From NCBI GenBank assembly GCA_003258735.1, contig QHME01000002.1:186001-250000 (forward strand): 64,000 bases of DNA, in the 5' to 3' direction. A program made the position numbers and the translations under genes. This document shows positions 1-8,077 of the stretch, one piece after another. Every line of letters begins with the position of its first letter. Positions within the stretch are counted from its first letter, which is position 1. The stretch is from Candidatus Melainabacteria bacterium (GTDB lineage: Bacteria > Cyanobacteriota > Vampirovibrionia > Gastranaerophilales > Gastranaerophilaceae). The notes below the pieces were generated by a model. It had not been told where the DNA came from. It ran no database searches and was given only the letters and a program-made list of their open reading frames with translations.

Positions 1-1
1 A

Positions 2-166
2 GGTTTGACCTTGAAATTTGTAGCCCAAGAGTTGGAAAAACAACTCAACAAACCATATACATTAGCAAACCTTTCAAATAAACTTCGTAACGAAACAATA
101 ACATACAGAGAGATGAAACTCATTGCTGAAATTATTGATTGTTCTCTAGAGCTAAAGACAAAATAA
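2..166 (+). CDS. small helix-turn-helix protein, C-terminal part
   Basis: Open reading frame entering from the left edge and stopping at 164-166; 54 codons are visible. The peptide has the pattern of a Cro/C1-like DNA-binding domain: a short helix, a turn and a recognition helix around 'LANLSNKLRNETITYREM', followed by 'LIAEIIDCSLEL', the usual final helix of small phage or host repressor-like proteins. The start lies outside the window, so length and partner genes upstream are unknown. Probably a DNA-binding regulator; the domain call is inference from the residue pattern. Confidence 0.55.
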   Translation, partial: GLTLKFVAQELEKQLNKPYTLANLSNKLRNETITYREMKLIAEIIDCSLELKTK

Positions 167-196
167 AGATAGTCAAAATTTATATAAAACCATAAC

Positions 197-263
197 TGTC
201 ATTCTGAAAGGATTAAAAATCAAGAAAGATAGCGACGTAGATTTTATCCTGCACTGAATGACA
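197..263. repeat. intergenic element with inverted ends
   Basis: The sequence TGTCATTC at 197-204 is matched inverted by GAATGACA at 256-263. The stretch CATAACTGTCATTC at 191-204 is the exact reverse complement of 13143-13156, at the edge of the repeat-rich region near 13 kb. This suggests a small dispersed element with inverted ends rather than a gene. No open frame of note lies inside. Confidence 0.4.
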
Positions 264-270
264 CTATATC

Positions 271-298
271 TTGTCTGCATTGCCATGCCGACCTACAA
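271..298. repeat. small hairpin with a TGTAGGTC arm
   Basis: An imperfect hairpin read as TTGTC...GCAT/ATGC...GACCTACAA. A similar hairpin with a TTGTAGGTC arm lies at 33940-33967. Short intergenic palindromes with a GTAGGT arm are abundant in cyanobacterial genomes; relation to those is a guess. Confidence 0.3.
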
Positions 299-320
299 AT
301 CCACACAAACAAAACTCATA

Positions 321-361
321 AAAAAGCACTGTTTGCCAAATATGAACAAACAGTGCTTTTT
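321..361. terminator. strong bidirectional terminator
   Basis: A 15-base near-perfect stem (321-335 with 347-361) carries an A-run on the left and a T-run on the right, so it works in both directions. It ends the rpsF-ssb-rpsR transcript on the minus strand. Confidence 0.85.
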
Positions 362-381
362 GTTTATTTTTAACTTTTAAA

Positions 382-609
382 TTAGTCAAAAACGTAGCTG
401 ATAATAGCTGCTTCTCTAGCCTTTTTGATAGCTTTTGCAATCATTCTTTGGTGTTTTGCACAGTTACCAGTGATTCTTCTTGGAATAATTTTACCAGCTT
501 CTGTTAAGTATCTTTTCAACTTAGCAGCATCTTTGTAGTCGATTGTTTCAACTTTGTCTGCACAAAGACTACAATTTTTACGTTTTTTCTTATCGTCTTG
601 TCTTGCCAT
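382..609 (-). CDS. rpsR: 30S ribosomal protein S18
   Basis: Complete 75-residue S18, which binds 16S rRNA beside S6 on the platform of the small subunit. The core 'YKDAAKLKRYLTEAGKI' and 'IPRRITGNCAKHQR' are typical. Cys13, Cys16, Cys50 and His53 make this the zinc-binding (C+) form of S18. It is the last gene of the rpsF-ssb-rpsR operon, the usual bacterial order, with 59 bases from ssb, and is followed by the hairpin at 321-361. Confidence 0.97.
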   Translation of the reverse strand: MARQDDKKKRKNCSLCADKVETIDYKDAAKLKRYLTEAGKIIPRRITGNCAKHQRMIAKAIKKAREAAIISYVFD

Positions 610-668
610 TTTTGTAATTTGCCTTTCTAGCCTTATTATTTTTCTACTATCTTTTTATTATTTATTGT

Positions 669-1085
669 TTAGAACGGAACTTCTTCATCATCCATCAACA
701 CATCAGTGTTACCTTCAGGTGAAGATGATTCCATCTCTCCAAATGTCAAAATATCTCCGTCTTCTGACACATTATTCGTAGCTGAAGAGCTACCGCCCAT
801 TAACTCGATTGTAGCAGCTTCAATTTCAAAAACTCTTTTCTCAGTACCATCATCCATTTTGCTGATACCATTTTGCAATCTACCTTCTACCAAAACTTTT
901 TGATTTTTAGACAAAGAAGATACAACTTCTTCTAAAGATTGTCTTTTTGAGATTACTCTAACCAAGATTTCATCTTGTGTTCCGATATTTAGAACAAATG
1001 ACGAAACTGCAACATTGTTCTGAGTGAACCCTGTTTTTGGAGTTTTGTAAACTATACCTGTTACTACTGCTTTTGCTAATGACAT
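669..1085 (-). CDS. ssb: single-stranded DNA-binding protein
   Basis: 138 residues. Residues 1-105 form the OB fold that binds single-stranded DNA; residues 106-130 are a Ser/Asn/Glu-rich linker; the end 'DDEEVPF' is the acidic tip through which SSB recruits replication and repair proteins such as PriA (encoded at 40 kb). The gene sits between rpsF and rpsR as in most bacteria. A ribosome binding site (AAGGAA) lies before the ATG. The N-terminus is a little divergent ('MSLAKAVVTGIVYKTPKTGF') but the fold assignment is secure from position and tail. Confidence 0.92.
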   Translation of the reverse strand: MSLAKAVVTGIVYKTPKTGFTQNNVAVSSFVLNIGTQDEILVRVISKRQSLEEVVSSLSKNQKVLVEGRLQNGISKMDDGTEKRVFEIEAATIELMGGSSSATNNVSEDGDILTFGEMESSSPEGNTDVLMDDEEVPF

Positions 1086-1119
1086 TTTTTATTCCTTTTA
1101 ATTGTCTGAATTTCGATGA

Positions 1120-1419
1120 TTAAACTGAAGCTTTTTCAGAAACTTCCATAAACATTGTTCTTAGAATATTGTCATTCAATCTTAATTGTCTTTTGAATTC
1201 AGCAACTTTGTCAGCAGGCAAAGCTAAAATTGTTGTAGCAAAGAAACCATCTCTGAAATTTTGGATTTCGTAAGCTAATTTTTTTCTACCGCCTTTATCT
1301 GTAGAAACTACGTTTCCACCGAATTCAACGATTGTTGCATTAATTTTTTCAATAACTTTTTCAACTTCTTCAGCATCTAAGTTAGGTTTGAATATAGTCA
1401 TTAATTCATAATTTTTCAT
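1120..1419 (-). CDS. rpsF: 30S ribosomal protein S6
   Basis: 99 residues, with the standard S6 opening 'MKNYELMTIFKPNLDAEEVE' and 'GGRKKLAYEIQNFRDGFF'. S6 pairs with S18 on 16S rRNA. First gene of the three-gene operon; the start has a good AAAAGGAG site eight bases upstream. No C-terminal glutamate tail is present. Confidence 0.96.
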   Translation of the reverse strand: MKNYELMTIFKPNLDAEEVEKVIEKINATIVEFGGNVVSTDKGGRKKLAYEIQNFRDGFFATTILALPADKVAEFKRQLRLNDNILRTMFMEVSEKASV

Positions 1420-1461
1420 TTTAAATTTTCTCCTTTTACTATTTCTCCAGTGTATGAACTC

Positions 1462-1491
1462 ATCTTACCATGAAAAAATAATTTTTTACAA
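1462..1491 (-). promoter_or_regulatory. promoter of rpsF-ssb-rpsR
   Basis: Read on the minus strand: TTGTAA, an 18-base spacer, then TAAGAT, about 40 bases before rpsF. The -35 overlaps the stop codon of dapF, so the ribosomal operon is transcribed on its own. The start point is not measured. Confidence 0.5.
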
Positions 1492-2322
1492 CATGTAGTC
1501 AGCCGTAAAGCTGTAGCTTGCAGGTCCAATAAGGAAAATATCCTGATTAGGAGTTTCCTTAGTTCCGCGCCATTCCACGTTTACAGCCCCACCAAGCAAA
1601 TTAACTTTGACTTTTTGTTCTGTTAAGTTATTTAAAACACAAGCCACGACACTGGCACAAGCCCCTGTTCCACAAGCCAAAGTAATACCGCAACCACGCT
1701 CATATACACGCATTTCTATTTCGTTTTTGGAAATAACTTTTACAAATTCAGTATTTGTTTTTTCTGGAAAATACGGATGAACTTCCATATCAGGGCCGTA
1801 TTTTGTAGCAAGCTCCATTGGATCTTCTTCTGTAAAAATAATACAATGAGGATTCCCCATAGAAACAGGTGTAATTTCAAACTCTTTACCTTTTACGTGA
1901 ACTATTTTTTCACCCTCAAAAGGAATCTTTTTGTCCTCAAGAATAGGTGTTCCCATATTTACTCTAACTTTGCCATCATCTTGAATTTCAGGTTTAATCA
2001 CCCCTGCTAGAGTTTGCACACTAAATTGTTTTTTATCGACTAAATTTTTATCGTATACATATTTTGCAAAACAGCGCATACCATTTCCGCACATTTGAGC
2101 AGTTGTACCATCTGAATTGTAAAAATACCAAGCAATATCAGTTTCGCCATTTGGTCTTGTATCAGGAATAATCATTCCATCTGCGCCAATTCCAAAATGT
2201 CTGTCGCATAGTTTTTTTGCAAGTTCACTCATCGAAAGTCCTGATTTTTCATATTCGCTATAATCAAGAACAACAAAATCGTTTCCGCAGCCTTGCATTT
2301 TTGTTATTTTAATCGTTATCAT
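1486..2322 (-). CDS. dapF: diaminopimelate epimerase
   Basis: 278 residues. Converts LL-diaminopimelate to the meso form used in peptidoglycan cross-links and as lysine precursor. The two catalytic cysteines lie in 'MCGNGMRC' (Cys78) and 'ACGTGAC' (Cys217), both intact. Its substrate is presumably made by the LL-diaminopimelate aminotransferase encoded at 49.8-51.0 kb, the short route also used by cyanobacteria, plants and chlamydiae. It follows bioC by 39 bases, but has its own promoter (TGCTATAAT on the minus strand) and a GAGGTGA ribosome site. Confidence 0.97.
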   Translation of the reverse strand: MITIKITKMQGCGNDFVVLDYSEYEKSGLSMSELAKKLCDRHFGIGADGMIIPDTRPNGETDIAWYFYNSDGTTAQMCGNGMRCFAKYVYDKNLVDKKQFSVQTLAGVIKPEIQDDGKVRVNMGTPILEDKKIPFEGEKIVHVKGKEFEITPVSMGNPHCIIFTEEDPMELATKYGPDMEVHPYFPEKTNTEFVKVISKNEIEMRVYERGCGITLACGTGACASVVACVLNNLTEQKVKVNLLGGAVNVEWRGTKETPNQDIFLIGPASYSFTADYML

Positions 2323-2343
2323 ACTTCACCTCGTTTTGTTTGG

Positions 2344-2352
2344 ATTATAGCA
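2344..2352 (-). promoter_or_regulatory. extended -10 promoter of dapF
   Basis: Minus-strand TGCTATAAT, a perfect extended -10, about 22 bases before the dapF ATG and just after the bioC stop. It lets dapF be expressed apart from the bio genes. Confidence 0.6.
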
Positions 2353-2361
2353 TAAAAAAGT

Positions 2362-3108
2362 CTAAACTTTTCTTGCAATTACAATAATCGGAGAGTATGT
2401 GAGTTTTGTTTGAGGATATTTTTTATTAAATCTGTCACAAAAATCTTTCACTTCTTTTATTGTCCAAGTTTTATCAGATAAGGAATTAACCCCTGTGTTT
2501 TTCATATGTGCAAGAAGTTCTAGCGGATTTTTGAAGAGTAATTCTTCATAAAAGCCTTCACAATATAAAATTTCAAACCCTTGCTTACTTAAAATATCTT
2601 GAATTTTTTCAGGAGAAAGATAATTCAAAGACAGACCTGTTAAACCAGTGATTTCTTTGTAATTATCAGTTCCAAATGTTGAAAAAGCAAGAATTCCGTC
2701 TTTGTCCAACTGGAGTTTTAAAATTTCTATTGCTTTATCCAAATTGTCAAACCACTGAAACATTGCGTTAGATATAATTAGATTTTGCTTTCGTCCTGTT
2801 TTTATTTTTAATGCACTACCACAAAAGAATTGTGAATTTGGAATAATTTTTTGAACGTAAAGTTTAGATTTTTCAACTAAATCGTTTGCATAATAATTTT
2901 TGAATGAAATATTATCATTGATTTGCTTAGATAATATCCCTGTCCCAGAACCAAGTTCTAAAATATTGTCAAATTCCTGACAAATCTTTGAAAGTTCAAT
3001 CACAAGTTTTGATGCCATCATTTTTTGAACGGTTGCATTTTTGTCATAATTTTTCATACTTTTTTCAAAGTGTTTTTTTATATGTGATTTTTGGTTGTTT
3101 GACAACAT
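2362..3108 (-). CDS. bioC: malonyl-ACP O-methyltransferase
   Basis: 248 residues, class I SAM-dependent methyltransferase. The SAM-binding motif 'ILELGSGTG' is at residues 49-57 and the BioC-like 'NAMFQWFDN' follows. BioC caps the free carboxyl of malonyl-ACP so that fatty acid synthesis can build pimeloyl-ACP methyl ester, the source of most biotin carbons. Its start overlaps the end of bioG by 31 bases, so the two are probably translationally coupled. Third gene of a bioF-bioG-bioC operon. Assignment as BioC rather than a general methyltransferase rests on this context. Confidence 0.88.
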   Translation of the reverse strand: MLSNNQKSHIKKHFEKSMKNYDKNATVQKMMASKLVIELSKICQEFDNILELGSGTGILSKQINDNISFKNYYANDLVEKSKLYVQKIIPNSQFFCGSALKIKTGRKQNLIISNAMFQWFDNLDKAIEILKLQLDKDGILAFSTFGTDNYKEITGLTGLSLNYLSPEKIQDILSKQGFEILYCEGFYEELLFKNPLELLAHMKNTGVNSLSDKTWTIKEVKDFCDRFNKKYPQTKLTYSPIIVIARKV

Positions 3109-3773
3109 TTAATTATTTCGCTCCAACTTGTGAAATTGTAAAACGGAAAGTGACCAAATGGCAAGGTGATAATAGGTTCATTATTTTTTTGATGGCTGGC
3201 AATTTGGTTCTTTGGTGGAATGATTTTGTCAAAATCACTCACAATTGCACAATCATAAAAACTTTCAGCTTTTTTGTAATCTTTCATTTTAATTATATTA
3301 TAAAGATTTTCAAGTTCAGACACTCTATTTTCTATCGTGCGTCTAACCGGTGTTTTTGAATACATTTCAAATTCTTCAGAGTTTTTAAATACATTTTGAT
3401 AAAACTTTCCGGCAAGCCCTGTTGCAGCATGTTTTAGGGTTAATTCAAACATTTTGACAGGAATGCCAAACTCATTGTCAACAGGTGTTATTGTCCCATT
3501 TATTGCTATTTTATAATCAAAATCTTCAAACAACTTTCTAAACTCATAAGCAACAAAAACCCCCATAGACCAAGCAAGCAGGTATTTATGCTCGTAATTT
3601 TGCAGATTTTCTAATTCTTTTGGCAAATTCAATTCATTATAGTCATAGATGAACAAAATATCAAAACCATCACAAACCAACTTGCCAAAAGGTTTTTCAT
3701 CAAAACTCCAACCAGCAAAAAATACAATTAAATTTTTATTATTTTGTTTATTTAGTTGACAACACTTCATCAA
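3078..3773 (-). CDS. bioG: pimeloyl-ACP methyl ester esterase, BioG type
   Basis: 231 residues, alpha/beta hydrolase of the DUF452/BioG family. 'FFAGWSFDEKPF' gives the oxyanion region and 'AWSMGV' the nucleophile Ser69. The enzyme removes the methyl group that BioC added, stopping chain elongation at the pimeloyl stage. BioG takes the place of BioH in many genomes and is typically encoded beside bioC or bioF, as here. It overlaps bioF by 26 bases upstream and bioC by 31 bases downstream. Confidence 0.88.
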   Translation of the reverse strand: MMKCCQLNKQNNKNLIVFFAGWSFDEKPFGKLVCDGFDILFIYDYNELNLPKELENLQNYEHKYLLAWSMGVFVAYEFRKLFEDFDYKIAINGTITPVDNEFGIPVKMFELTLKHAATGLAGKFYQNVFKNSEEFEMYSKTPVRRTIENRVSELENLYNIIKMKDYKKAESFYDCAIVSDFDKIIPPKNQIASHQKNNEPIITLPFGHFPFYNFTSWSEIIKCCQTTKNHI

Positions 3774-4881
3774 TTTTCTCCTTGAGAGTTTGTAATTCTT
3801 CTTCCCTAATATCTGCTGTTAGCGATAATCTCAAACGAGAAGTTCCGACCGGTACAGTCGGAGGTCTGATTGGCAAAGTGAAATATCCGTTGTGAAATAA
3901 GACTTCGCACAAATCAACCGTATCTTTATTTTCACCAATTACAACAGGTATAATATGACTTTGACTACCGAATTTTTTAGCCAAATTTAGCATATTTTTC
4001 CTCTTTTGAGCGGTTTTTGAAATTTGAGTTTCAATTATCCATTTTGAAAATGCAATGTTTATTGGTGGAAGTGCTGTTGAAAAGATGAACGAACGAGATT
4101 TGTTAATCAAAAAATCTATCATCGTTTTTGAACCTGTAACAAATGCACCCATTGAGCCGATTGCTTTTCCAAAAGTTCCGACAAGTAAATCTACATCATC
4201 TATTATGCCTAATTCTTCTGCGACACCAAGCCCCTTTTCTCCAAAAACGCCAAAAGCATGAGCTTCATCAATAATCATTATGCAGTTGTATTTTTTCTTG
4301 AGTTCAACGATTTTTTTCAAATCTTCAATATCACCATCCATTGAAAAAACACTTTCCGTAATGATAAATGCATTATTAAAATTTTTGCGCTCCCTTTCCA
4401 ACAACTTTTCAAGAGCGTGCATATCGTTATGCGGAAATCTGAAAAACTTACCCTCTGAAAGTCGCATCCCATCTATTATACTAGCATGATTTAACTTATC
4501 AGAAAAAACAACATCTCCTTTTTGATTCAATGCACTTGAAATTCCAACATTAGCATGATAACCACTGTTATACAGCAATACTGATTCTTTACCATAAAGA
4601 CTTGATAATAACTCTTCAAGTTCTTGATAAACAGGAAGTGTACCTGTTAATAATCTTGCTGATGCACTGCCAAAAGAGTATCTATTGCCAACATTATCTA
4701 AAAACTCCTGAGTTATCGCTTGATTATCAGCAATATTTAAGTAGTTATTTGAGGAAAGGTTGAGTAATTTCTTACCTTTGTAATAAATATATTTCTCATC
4801 CTTTTTTTCAAAGTTTTTAAGGTTTCTAAAATGTGAATGGCTTTTTAGCTCTTCTAAAATTCTTTTATAATCATCATACAT
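3748..4881 (-). CDS. bioF: 8-amino-7-oxononanoate synthase
   Basis: 377 residues, pyridoxal-phosphate enzyme of the alpha-oxoamine synthase family. It joins pimeloyl-ACP and L-alanine to give the first ring precursor of biotin. 'DEAHAFGVFGEKGLG' is at 205-219 and the cofactor lysine is Lys239 in 'GTFGKAIGSMGAF'. Length is normal for BioF. First gene of bioF-bioG-bioC; bioA, bioD and bioB are not in this window. The sequence before the start carries only a weak ribosome site (AGGGA). Confidence 0.95.
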   Translation of the reverse strand: MYDDYKRILEELKSHSHFRNLKNFEKKDEKYIYYKGKKLLNLSSNNYLNIADNQAITQEFLDNVGNRYSFGSASARLLTGTLPVYQELEELLSSLYGKESVLLYNSGYHANVGISSALNQKGDVVFSDKLNHASIIDGMRLSEGKFFRFPHNDMHALEKLLERERKNFNNAFIITESVFSMDGDIEDLKKIVELKKKYNCIMIIDEAHAFGVFGEKGLGVAEELGIIDDVDLLVGTFGKAIGSMGAFVTGSKTMIDFLINKSRSFIFSTALPPINIAFSKWIIETQISKTAQKRKNMLNLAKKFGSQSHIIPVVIGENKDTVDLCEVLFHNGYFTLPIRPPTVPVGTSRLRLSLTADIREEELQTLKEKIDEVLSTK

Positions 4882-4953
4882 ATCCCTAATTTATGACAAA
4901 CGGACTGCGATTTCAATGACCTTGTGAGATTAAGGGCTATGTATGTAAGTAGA

Positions 4954-5343
4954 CTATTCCACAAACTCCCTATAAACCTCAGCATCAGAATTACGCGCAA
5001 CCGTTTTTGGTAAATACAAAACACCATAACGTTCTGCAATTGCCTTAATATTGGGTGCAGCAGAAACAATCACAATTTGTGTATTTTTATAATAATCACC
5101 AAAATTTTGAATCTGTTCAATTAACCATTCACCTGCAAATTTTGGCAAAAAATCAGGTTCCATCTGCATATCAGTGAAGATAACGTCGTATGGATTGTCA
5201 ATAGAAGTTTCAAGTTTTGCAAGTGCCTCTTTTGCACAATATGCACAATCAATTTGAACATTCGGTATTGGCAAATGTTCAATACAGCCTTTATGAAATC
5301 TGACCCATCCAGGGACATCATCTACAATCAAAATTCTTTTCAT
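4954..5343 (-). CDS. stand-alone response regulator receiver
   Basis: 129 residues, one receiver domain and no output domain. Acidic pocket Asp8-Asp9, phosphoacceptor Asp58 in 'IFTDMQM', Ser94 and Lys113 ('YLPKTV') are all present, so it should be phosphorylated. Single-domain receivers usually act by protein contact, for example in motility or phosphorelays. No kinase is adjacent; the nearest histidine kinase is at 17-18.5 kb. A TAGGAT/AGGA sequence seven bases before the ATG could be either a ribosome site or a -10 of a leaderless transcript. Confidence 0.85.
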   Translation of the reverse strand: MKRILIVDDVPGWVRFHKGCIEHLPIPNVQIDCAYCAKEALAKLETSIDNPYDVIFTDMQMEPDFLPKFAGEWLIEQIQNFGDYYKNTQIVIVSAAPNIKAIAERYGVLYLPKTVARNSDAEVYREFVE

Positions 5344-5444
5344 ATTTTCATCCTACACAAAATCAACAAAAAATTCCATACAATCAGCTAATACAAATAC
5401 TGTTATTTCCAGATAATTTTAAAGAGCAAATGAGAGGATTTATT

Positions 5445-5930
5445 ATGAGAAAAATATTGTTATTAGTACCAATTATCGGAATAATTTGTACATTTTCAGA
5501 TGTTTATGCCAAAACCACTCCAAAAGATGCTATGGCATTTTTTACTCAATATACAAACTATGCAAACTCATACAATGATAAGCTTTTAAATATGTATAGC
5601 CCCGATGCAAAAATAATTCGAGAGGTTGTAAAACCAACAGGCGAAACCATTGATGTTGTAATTCCAACAAAAAGATTTTTTAAAGAATTGAAAATCGGAC
5701 AAAAAACTGCTAGACTTAGAAAGTACAAAAATTCCTACAGAAATGTAATTGCGCAGGAAACACCTGATGGAATTAAAATAAGTGCAGAACGACAACCGTC
5801 TAAGGAAAGTTATTGGCTTAAAATGTACCAAATTGTACAAGATACCGAGTCCGGAATTGTAATCAAAGAAGAAATGATGCAAACAAAGGTTCAAACATTT
5901 CTTAAACATAAAAACGAAGGTGAAAGATGA
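5445..5930 (+). CDS. secreted protein of unknown function
   Basis: 161 residues if started at the second ATG, which has GAGAGGA eight bases upstream; an ATG at 5430 lacks such a site. The N-terminus has a clear signal peptide ('MRKILLLVPIIGIICTFSDVYA') with cleavage expected after 'VYA'. The mature part ('DAMAFFTQYTNYANSYNDKLLNMYSPDAKI') resembles the opening helices of NTF2/SnoaL-like cone folds, where a small domain binds or degrades a ligand; this is a weak inference. The stop overlaps the aroC start by four bases (ATGA), so it is co-translated with aroC though no functional link is obvious. Confidence 0.75.
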   Translation: MRKILLLVPIIGIICTFSDVYAKTTPKDAMAFFTQYTNYANSYNDKLLNMYSPDAKIIREVVKPTGETIDVVIPTKRFFKELKIGQKTARLRKYKNSYRNVIAQETPDGIKISAERQPSKESYWLKMYQIVQDTESGIVIKEEMMQTKVQTFLKHKNEGER

Positions 5931-6991
5931 ATAAATTCAGATTTTTAACAGCAGGAGAAAGTCATGGTAAATGCCTAACCGCAATAATAGAAGGATTGCC
6001 GTCAGGCATAACAATTGATACAGATTTTATCAATAATGAACTACAGCGCCGTCAACAAGGTTACGGTCGCGGTGATAGAATGAAAATCGAATCCGATACT
6101 GTTGAAATCACATCAGGAGTTCGGTTTGGTAAAACATTAGGTTCGCCAATTACTCTTGTTGTTAAAAATCGAGATTTTGACTCTTGGAAAAAAATAATGA
6201 GTGTTGCACCAGAAGACATCACCGATGAAAAAGCGTTTTCTACATATCGCCCAGGACATGCGGATTTTGCAGGAAGTGTAAAATATCACCAACAAGATTT
6301 GAGAAATATTCTAGAACGTTCAAGCGCTCGAAAAACAGCAATTGAAGTTGCTGTCGGTGCTGTTGCCAAGTTGTTATTGAAAGAATTAAATATTACAGGC
6401 TCTTCAAAAATTTTGCAAATTGGGTCGGCTTGTTGTCCTGCAGATTTTCATGATGAAGTTGATATCATGAAAGGTAAAGGCGATACTATTGGTGGCAGAT
6501 TTGTCGTTACTTATGAAAATTTACCGATTGGTTTAGGTTCGCATGTACATTGGGATAGAACTCTTGATGGTAAGTTAGCTCAAGCCGTTATGAGTATTCC
6601 TGCCGTCAAAGTTGTTGAAATCGGAACAAATCCGCTTGGATATTCAGGTAGTGAATACCATGATGAAATGTATTTGAAAGAAGATGGGGATATTGGACAC
6701 AAGACCAATCACGCAGGCGGAATTGAAGGTGGAATGACTAATGGTGAGGAACTTGTTATTTTCGGTGTAATGAAACCCATTCCGACAATGCGCAAACCAC
6801 TACAAACCGTTGATTCAAAAACAATGAAGGAAACTGAAGCTCACTTTGAACGTTCTGATACCTGTGCGGTTGAAGCTTGTTCGGTTGTTGCAGAATCACG
6901 TGTTGCTTGGATTTTAGCAGATGAAATTTTGCTAAAATACGGAGGCGATTCACTTGAAGAATTAAAACGGAATTATAAGACTGAGGAATAA
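5927..6991 (+). CDS. aroC: chorismate synthase
   Basis: 354 residues. Catalyses the last step of the shikimate pathway, removing phosphate from EPSP to give chorismate with reduced FMN as cofactor. Family signatures 'FLTAGESHGKCL' at the N-terminus, 'GYGRGDRM', 'YRPGHADF' and 'RSSARKTA' are all present. The start overlaps the preceding secreted-protein gene by four bases. No other aro gene is in the window. Confidence 0.97.
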   Translation: MNKFRFLTAGESHGKCLTAIIEGLPSGITIDTDFINNELQRRQQGYGRGDRMKIESDTVEITSGVRFGKTLGSPITLVVKNRDFDSWKKIMSVAPEDITDEKAFSTYRPGHADFAGSVKYHQQDLRNILERSSARKTAIEVAVGAVAKLLLKELNITGSSKILQIGSACCPADFHDEVDIMKGKGDTIGGRFVVTYENLPIGLGSHVHWDRTLDGKLAQAVMSIPAVKVVEIGTNPLGYSGSEYHDEMYLKEDGDIGHKTNHAGGIEGGMTNGEELVIFGVMKPIPTMRKPLQTVDSKTMKETEAHFERSDTCAVEACSVVAESRVAWILADEILLKYGGDSLEELKRNYKTEE

Positions 6992-7154
6992 AAAGCAAGT
7001 TGGACTCACCAATGCATAAAATTTGCCTGCTTGGTAAAGCAGAACTTTAGACTTCGTTTTATTTTAAAATTCCGAAACCAGCTCCACAACTGCCAAATCA
7101 TATTGCCATCTTGACTTTTAACAACACAAACTTACTGCCTTATACCTTCAAAGT

Positions 7155-7961
7155 CTACAAATAACATTTTCTTGGTTCGCCTGCAACACCTGCATACAAT
7201 TCAACAAACTGTTTGGCAGGACTTGCATCAATTTTTTGCAACAGAACTTCTTCAATTTGGAAAAATCCAACATCACCAGACATTTCAATATCAATCTTGA
7301 TTGGTTTTCTTTCACCCTTGTGAATAGAAATTCTATTAATGGCATTTGCGGAATATTTGTGAATATCACCAACTTTTGGTGTCGTATTTATCGCCATTGG
7401 AATTCTTGCTCGACCTTTTGTCATATCACAACCATCTGCAATTAAGATGATACCGGCTTCAATTGAGTGAATTTTTCTTGAAGACATGTGACCAACAATT
7501 GCCTCTGTCGCTACAGCCTTGATAATTACTCTCCTATGCAAATCATCAGGGAACAAATGCATCAATGTGCGTTCAATAATAGGTTGAGCCAGTAATGCTG
7601 ACATTTCCTCATGCCCCTGACGTCCGATTGCCATCCCCAAATCGTGCATCATGCCTGCCATGATAACAGCACACATACTGTCTTCAAAAGTTCCTATTTC
7701 TTCTTGTTCAAGTGAAGTTTTTATTCCGAAATCATGTAAAATATTCAACATTTTGATAGCATTACCGACAACCTGCCTCATGTGAACAGGTCCATGATCG
7801 TTATAACCAAGTCTTCTTATTGAAACATTGTTTGCATATTCTTGCATTTCTTGCAATTCGGCATCACCAAATAAATATTTCACAAGTTCCAATGATTTGG
7901 GGTGATTTTTTAATCTATCTAAAATTTTGGTTTCGGTTGCTACTTCTTTAACTGATTTCAT
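7155..7961 (-). CDS. HD-domain metal-dependent hydrolase
   Basis: 268 residues. Metal ligands of the HD superfamily can be followed in order: His56 and His60 in 'NDHGPVH', His106-Asp107 in 'MMHDLGM', His117, His158 and Asp176 in 'LIADGCD'. Such enzymes hydrolyse nucleotides or cyclic dinucleotides; the substrate cannot be told from sequence. The C-terminal ~80 residues form a separate small domain. A TATAAT element on the minus strand lies about 40 bases upstream. It stands divergent to the PHP phosphatase gene. Confidence 0.85.
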   Translation of the reverse strand: MKSVKEVATETKILDRLKNHPKSLELVKYLFGDAELQEMQEYANNVSIRRLGYNDHGPVHMRQVVGNAIKMLNILHDFGIKTSLEQEEIGTFEDSMCAVIMAGMMHDLGMAIGRQGHEEMSALLAQPIIERTLMHLFPDDLHRRVIIKAVATEAIVGHMSSRKIHSIEAGIILIADGCDMTKGRARIPMAINTTPKVGDIHKYSANAINRISIHKGERKPIKIDIEMSGDVGFFQIEEVLLQKIDASPAKQFVELYAGVAGEPRKCYL

Positions 7962-8062
7962 AATTTCAACTCTTTTCTATTCTTGTCGTCTCTTAATTAT
8001 ATGATAACGCATAAATTGCAAAAAGTTAAGCCTTTATCGTTAATGATTGAGAAAATGTTTTG

Positions 8063-8077
8063 TGTTAAGATTTAATT
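8063..8077 (+). promoter_or_regulatory. leaderless-type promoter of the PHP gene
   Basis: TGTTAAGAT (-10 TAAGAT at 8066-8071) ends six bases before the ATG at 8078, and there is no ribosome binding site. Transcription would start at or next to the A of the ATG. Confidence 0.55.

Noticed and set aside
4854..5321. Minus-strand frames over the receiver gene
   Set aside because: Overlapping alternative frames of the clear receiver-domain gene; no supporting features.
6992..7154. Short minus-strand open frame in the gap after aroC (about 32 codons)
   Set aside because: No ribosome site and low-complexity composition; more likely chance or part of an intergenic hairpin.
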